A DNA stretch of 64,000 nucleotides, from contig CAYUBQ010000002.1 of the NCBI GenBank assembly GCA_964443135.1, positions 75,008 through 139,007 of the forward strand. The letters are read 5' to 3'. The translations under genes and the position numbers were made by a program. Of this stretch, positions 61,431 through 64,000 are shown piece by piece (the stretch's first letter is position 1; the number at the start of each line of letters is the position of its first letter). Source of the stretch: JAIPEI01 sp964443135 (GTDB lineage Bacteria > Desulfobacterota > DSM-4660 > Desulfatiglandales > HGW-15). The notes beneath the pieces are model-generated. The model searched no databases, was not told the DNA's origin, and saw nothing but the letters and a program-made list of their open reading frames with translations.

Positions 61431-61514
61431 GGAAATGTCTTCTCTCTTCTCAAGGCCGAACAGATCGACGGCCGTCTCGTCCCCTGCAAGTATCTTTTCA
61501 GGGGAGCAACAAGT

Positions 61515-61710
61515 CAAGTGGACCCGACGCTTTGGGCTTTTGATAGATGCCGAGCTTCCACTCCTTCCTGCAGGCCGGTGAATACCCTGAGGTTCCCTTT
61601 GCCGACTCCCAGCGTCGGGGATAAACATCACATCGACCTCGAAACAGCCTGCGGAAAAGAACGATTTTATGGGCTGTTGCGAAGGGTTCTACAAAAGCAG
61701 AAAGGGACCT
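61515..61710 (-). pseudogene. Remnant of a TOTE-type primase/helicase protein
   Basis: A minus-strand frame reads HKIVLFRRLFRGRCDVYPRR, WESAKGTSGYSPACRKEWKL and GIYQKPKA before losing similarity. From memory this matches the N-terminal primase segment (FRxLFRGRxDVYPxRWES, GKSGYxPACxNEW, GxCxKPxxKC) of the large helicases of the TOTE conflict system. The Cys of the last motif is changed to Tyr (GIYQKPK) and nothing of the helicase remains. This is a fossil of a mobile conflict gene. Confidence 0.6.
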
Positions 61711-61808
61711 TTGCTCAGGGGCGGCCGGGGTCTTCCCACGGAATGCCACTGCTGGCCAAGAGGGCCTTGAGGCGGGTGTTACGGAGCCTTTGGAGTTCTC
61801 CACATGAA

Positions 61809-61911
61809 TGACGCATTCGCAAAAACCCGCTCACGCGCCGCTGGAGACGATATAAGCTTTTGAAATCTCAGGGGCAGATCTCGAGGTTCAGGGCTTTCTA
61901 CGACTCCATCA
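61809..61911 (+). mobile_element. MITE-like ~103-bp repeat, copy 8
   Basis: Begins TGACGCATTCGCAAAAACCC and ends CTTTCTACGACTCCATCA. The core GCTCACGCGCCGCTGG and GGGCAGATCTCGAGG are kept. Bases 61912-62038 hold no gene I can name. Confidence 0.92.
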
Positions 61912-62038
61912 GTGATTGCGTAGCTACACCTGAACGATAATGATGAGCAGCGCCGAAAAAATGCCACAAGTGTTTCAATAAAACGGAACGTTCATCAATG
62001 AATTGAAGTTCCAAACTGCCGCGGTAATAGGCGTCTGC

Positions 62039-62520
62039 TCAATCATTTTGTTCGGAGTTCCTAAGGGATTCTAATGCCTCAGCATCTGCCAAATCCTTGG
62101 TCCTCCCGGTTGCCCTTTTGTTGCGAATCAGATCTTCGAGCGACGGGATATGTACTTCGATTCCCTCAATGTTCACAGGCAAAGACCGTCCATACACATC
62201 CTCAAAATGAAGCCCAGATGCGGCAGTGATGATGTCGATACGCCTTGGAGCAACGCCGATCTGAAAGATGGTCCCATCCGTTTGAAGGTCTTCCTTGGTA
62301 AAATTGTGCAGAGGGGCGCCGAAACGGCGCAATGCCCTCAGAACGGCATCAGCGTTCTTGGGCGAAGGCAGGATCCAAATGTCGATATCCATGGTGGCCC
62401 GGGGATAACCATGAGCAGCCATAGCATAGGCGCCGACATAGCATAGGCGCCGACGAGGAGGAATCTAACCTTCTCGTCGGACAAGGCTTGTAACATGTCT
62501 CTGTAATCTTCGTTCAGCAT
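62039..62520 (-). pseudogene. Nucleotidyltransferase (DUF6036/AbiEii-like) broken by a 17-bp tandem duplication
   Basis: The natural protein starts MLNEDYRDMLQALSDEKVRF, LLVGAYAM and should continue AAHGYPRATMDIDIWILPSP, KNADAVLRALRRFGAPL and HIPSLEDLIRNKRATGRTKD. This is the fold of minimal nucleotidyltransferases (VGAYAM..G.PR.T.DID). An exact repeat of 17 bases (62421-62437 and 62438-62454) shifts the frame in the middle of the VGAYAM motif. Removing one unit restores a single 154-residue frame. The start lies inside the preceding small gene. Confidence 0.85.
62421..62454. repeat. 17-bp tandem duplication
   Basis: Two exact head-to-tail units of ATAGCATAGGCGCCGAC. This is slippage inside the nucleotidyltransferase gene. 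It could be a reversible switch or a recent knock-out. Confidence 0.92.
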
Positions 62521-62656
62521 CGTGCCTTTTGCTCAAGGATGCGATTTCTCGAGTCAACGGCCAGACAAGACCAATTCGGTCTGATGGAGTGCCAGGAACG
62601 AAATCCTCATTCCGCCGGTCCGACATTCGATATATGGCTGTGCATTTTCTATTCAT
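62465..62656 (-). CDS. Small protein overlapping the nucleotidyltransferase gene
   Basis: A 63-residue product reading DRRNEDFVPGTPSDRIGLVW, PLTREIASLSKRHDAERRLQ, RHVTSLVRREG. I recall very similar small proteins (PGTPxERIxLVWPLT, RLQRHV) directly before nucleotidyltransferase genes in related bacteria, so it is likely real and a partner, perhaps an antitoxin. Its last 56 bases overlap the start of the nucleotidyltransferase gene in another frame. ATG at 62656; no strong ribosome site is seen. Confidence 0.6.
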   Translation of the reverse strand: MNRKCTAIYRMSDRRNEDFVPGTPSDRIGLVWPLTREIASLSKRHDAERRLQRHVTSLVRREG

Positions 62657-63050
62657 TTGCTTAGAATATCACTTTTACTCTGCCATATCAATATTATAGT
62701 TCCTCCGAACATCCTTAATAGATGGAAGGTTTTCCACCGATACCGGCCTATATCTGGGCCTATTTTCTACCCTATTGGATATTGAAGCCAAAAAGCGGAA
62801 AAATCGGCCTTGGCTTTTCCACTTATTGAAAAGCCTGAGTATAGCCTCATGGAATCCCGTGTTTTTAGGGCATTGCGTCAGAATCCTCGCACCAATCCCA
62901 AATCCATGCTTACCCTACCAATACGTAACATCCCGCCACTTGTCCGTACCTATTCACGGGGTGAAAAAATTATACGGAATTCGTCATTTTATGCTGGCGC
63001 CATGTTTCAGCATATGGTAACGGTATCTCCAGCACTTAGGAGGTACCGCC
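62657..63050. other. Intergenic region before the DruA-like gene
   Basis: About 390 AT-richer bases without a supported gene. If the DUF4338 gene belongs to a transposable element, its left end should be here; I cannot find the matching right end because the window stops. AGGAGGT at 63038-63044 is the ribosome site of the next gene. Confidence 0.4.
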
Positions 63051-63926
63051 TTGGCTCAGCCCCTCTACACCATCCGCGGCCGGGAGATCGGCCCCGAAGA
63101 TCTGGAAACGATCCGTGCCTGCGTCAGGGAAAACTGGGGGCAAGGGCGCTCCGAGATCTCCCGTGCTCTCTGCCGGCAATGGGACTGGAAGCAGCCCAAC
63201 GGCTGGCTCAAGGACCGTGCCTGCCGGGATCTCCTGCTCGCCCTGGAACGAGAGGGGGAGATCCGGCTTCCTGTCCGAAAGTCTCCCGGCCCTGGGGGCA
63301 AGAAGCATGTCCCCAGCCAAGGTTACCTCTTCCTGGATCAGACCCCGCTCGAAGGAAAGGTCTCCGAGTACAGTTCCGTGACCCTGACCATGGTTCGGGG
63401 AAGCGGAGAAGAGCCGCTCTGGGACTTCCTCGTCCATCGCCATCATTACCTGGGCCGGCCTCTGATCGTAGGGGCGTATCTCAAGTACCTCGTCCACCTC
63501 GACGGGCACCTGGTGGCGGCCCTGGGCTGGGGCTCGGCCGCGTGGAAGGTGGGCTCCCGGGACACCTTCATCGGATGGGACCCGGCGACCCGCAAGCGCA
63601 ACCTCCATCAGGTGGTCAACAACGTGCGGTTCCTGATCCTGCCCTGGGTCCGGGTGAAGCACCTGGCCTCCAAGATCCTCGCCGCCAATGCCAGGGCCCT
63701 TCAGAGGGACTGGCCGGCGTTCTACCACACGCCCGTACACTTGCTGGAGACCTTCGTGGATCTCTCCCGCTTTGCCGGCACCAGCTACCGAGCGGCCAAC
63801 TGGCAGTACCTGGGCGAGACCAAGGGCTCGGCCAAGCGGGGAAACCGCTACTCCTATCACGGACAGGCCAAGGCGGTGTTCGTCTACCCCTTGACGCGCC
63901 ACTTCCGGGAACGCCTCCATGGATGA
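63051..63926 (+). CDS. DUF4338-family protein (DruA-like)
   Basis: A 291-residue DUF4338 protein, the family of DruA from the Druantia anti-phage system. Marks are LYTIRGREIGPEDLETIRAC, RSEISRALCRQWDWKQPNGW then LKDRACRDLLLALERE, the GNAT-like part WDFLVHRHHYLGRPLIVGAY, and VVNNVRFLILPWVRVKHLAS, LASKILAANARALQRDW, NWQYLGETKGSAKRGNRY. The start is TTG at 63051 with AGGAGGT 7 bases upstream. The stop overlaps the next gene by 8 bases. None of the other Druantia genes is upstream. Stand-alone copies next to a transposase-like gene are common, so it may be part of a mobile element. Confidence 0.85.
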   Translation: MAQPLYTIRGREIGPEDLETIRACVRENWGQGRSEISRALCRQWDWKQPNGWLKDRACRDLLLALEREGEIRLPVRKSPGPGGKKHVPSQGYLFLDQTPLEGKVSEYSSVTLTMVRGSGEEPLWDFLVHRHHYLGRPLIVGAYLKYLVHLDGHLVAALGWGSAAWKVGSRDTFIGWDPATRKRNLHQVVNNVRFLILPWVRVKHLASKILAANARALQRDWPAFYHTPVHLLETFVDLSRFAGTSYRAANWQYLGETKGSAKRGNRYSYHGQAKAVFVYPLTRHFRERLHG

Positions 63927-64000
63927 TCGTCCGGAAAACCTCCAGATCCACGAGGACGATTGGGAACAGACGCCCCTTCCTGTCCGCAAGGCATTTGAGC
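63919..64000 (+). CDS. Start of the gene after DUF4338 (probable transposase), partial
   Basis: The frame opens MDDRPENLQIHEDDWEQTPL and PVRKAFE and runs off the window. The 8-base overlap with the DUF4338 gene shows translational coupling. In similar two-gene units, as I recall, the second gene encodes a DDE transposase, but too little is visible here to confirm it. Confidence 0.5.
   Translation, partial: MDDRPENLQIHEDDWEQTPLPVRKAFE

Noticed and set aside
31134..61911. The ~103-bp repeats as a CRISPR array
   Set aside because: The copies are far apart, in both orientations, without regular spacers, and have terminal inverted repeats.

Overview
The window looks like part of a chromosome from a high-GC (by eye mid-60s percent) anaerobe of the Desulfobacterota/deltaproteobacterial type. 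The evidence is the gene set: an aldehyde:ferredoxin oxidoreductase, molybdopterin oxidoreductases, a DUF169 protein, a kinase with a PocR-type sensor, a four-gene acyl dehydrogenase complex, glycine betaine uptake and many PAS-type hybrid kinases. Several short low-GC blocks (about 30.1-31.1, 38.3-38.8, 46.1-47.1 and 55.2-58.2 kb) and many broken genes show a history of gene gain and decay. No rRNA, tRNA or CRISPR array was recognised. The lineage is an inference from gene content only.

Layout. 0-1.75 kb: a three-subunit molybdenum hydroxylase (xanthine dehydrogenase/CO dehydrogenase type), the large subunit cut by the window edge. 2.1-7.7 kb: an XRE regulator facing a tight three-gene operon of a PD-(D/E)XK nuclease, a winged-helix protein and a two-motor AAA/HerA ATPase. 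This is the best candidate for an undescribed genome-defence system. 8-13 kb: two hybrid histidine kinases. 13.2-19.2 kb: an Lrp-type regulator and a DUF917, hydantoinase, racemase and aldehyde oxidoreductase operon, probably for a cyclic amide or amino-acid derivative. 19.3-23.7 kb: a molybdopterin oxidoreductase with a Trm112-like methyltransferase, and a divergent MFS exporter. 24.1-29.8 kb: a small chemotaxis group (receptor with a periplasmic CZB-like domain, unknown protein, receiver, CheW) between decayed signalling genes. 30.1-31.1 kb: a CxxCxxCC (YkgJ-type) protein overlapping a secreted-looking peptide with four QHK repeats, possibly a substrate/modifier pair. 31.7-37.6 kb: an E1alpha-E1beta-E2-E3 dehydrogenase operon with a divergent LuxR-type regulator. 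37.7-40 kb: a broken YbaK-like gene, hicBA and a broken FecR-domain gene. 40.2-45.3 kb: a glycine betaine ABC operon divergent from a flavoprotein. 46.2-54.4 kb: an OmpA-family protein, a periplasmic protein, a QueG-like Fe-S protein, a PocR-type kinase, a small zinc-finger protein and an MFS permease. 55.2-58.2 kb: a low-GC three-gene ABC importer. 58.3-62.7 kb: a graveyard of toxin-antitoxin and conflict genes (GNAT, HepT/MntA, addiction-module antitoxin, TOTE primase remnant, nucleotidyltransferase). 63.05 kb to the end: a DruA-like DUF4338 gene overlapping a second gene that runs off the window.

Two repeat systems run across the window: a ~103-bp element with imperfect terminal inverted repeats (eight near-complete copies plus end fragments), and a 514-bp segment that appears identical at 47.4 and 59.9 kb.
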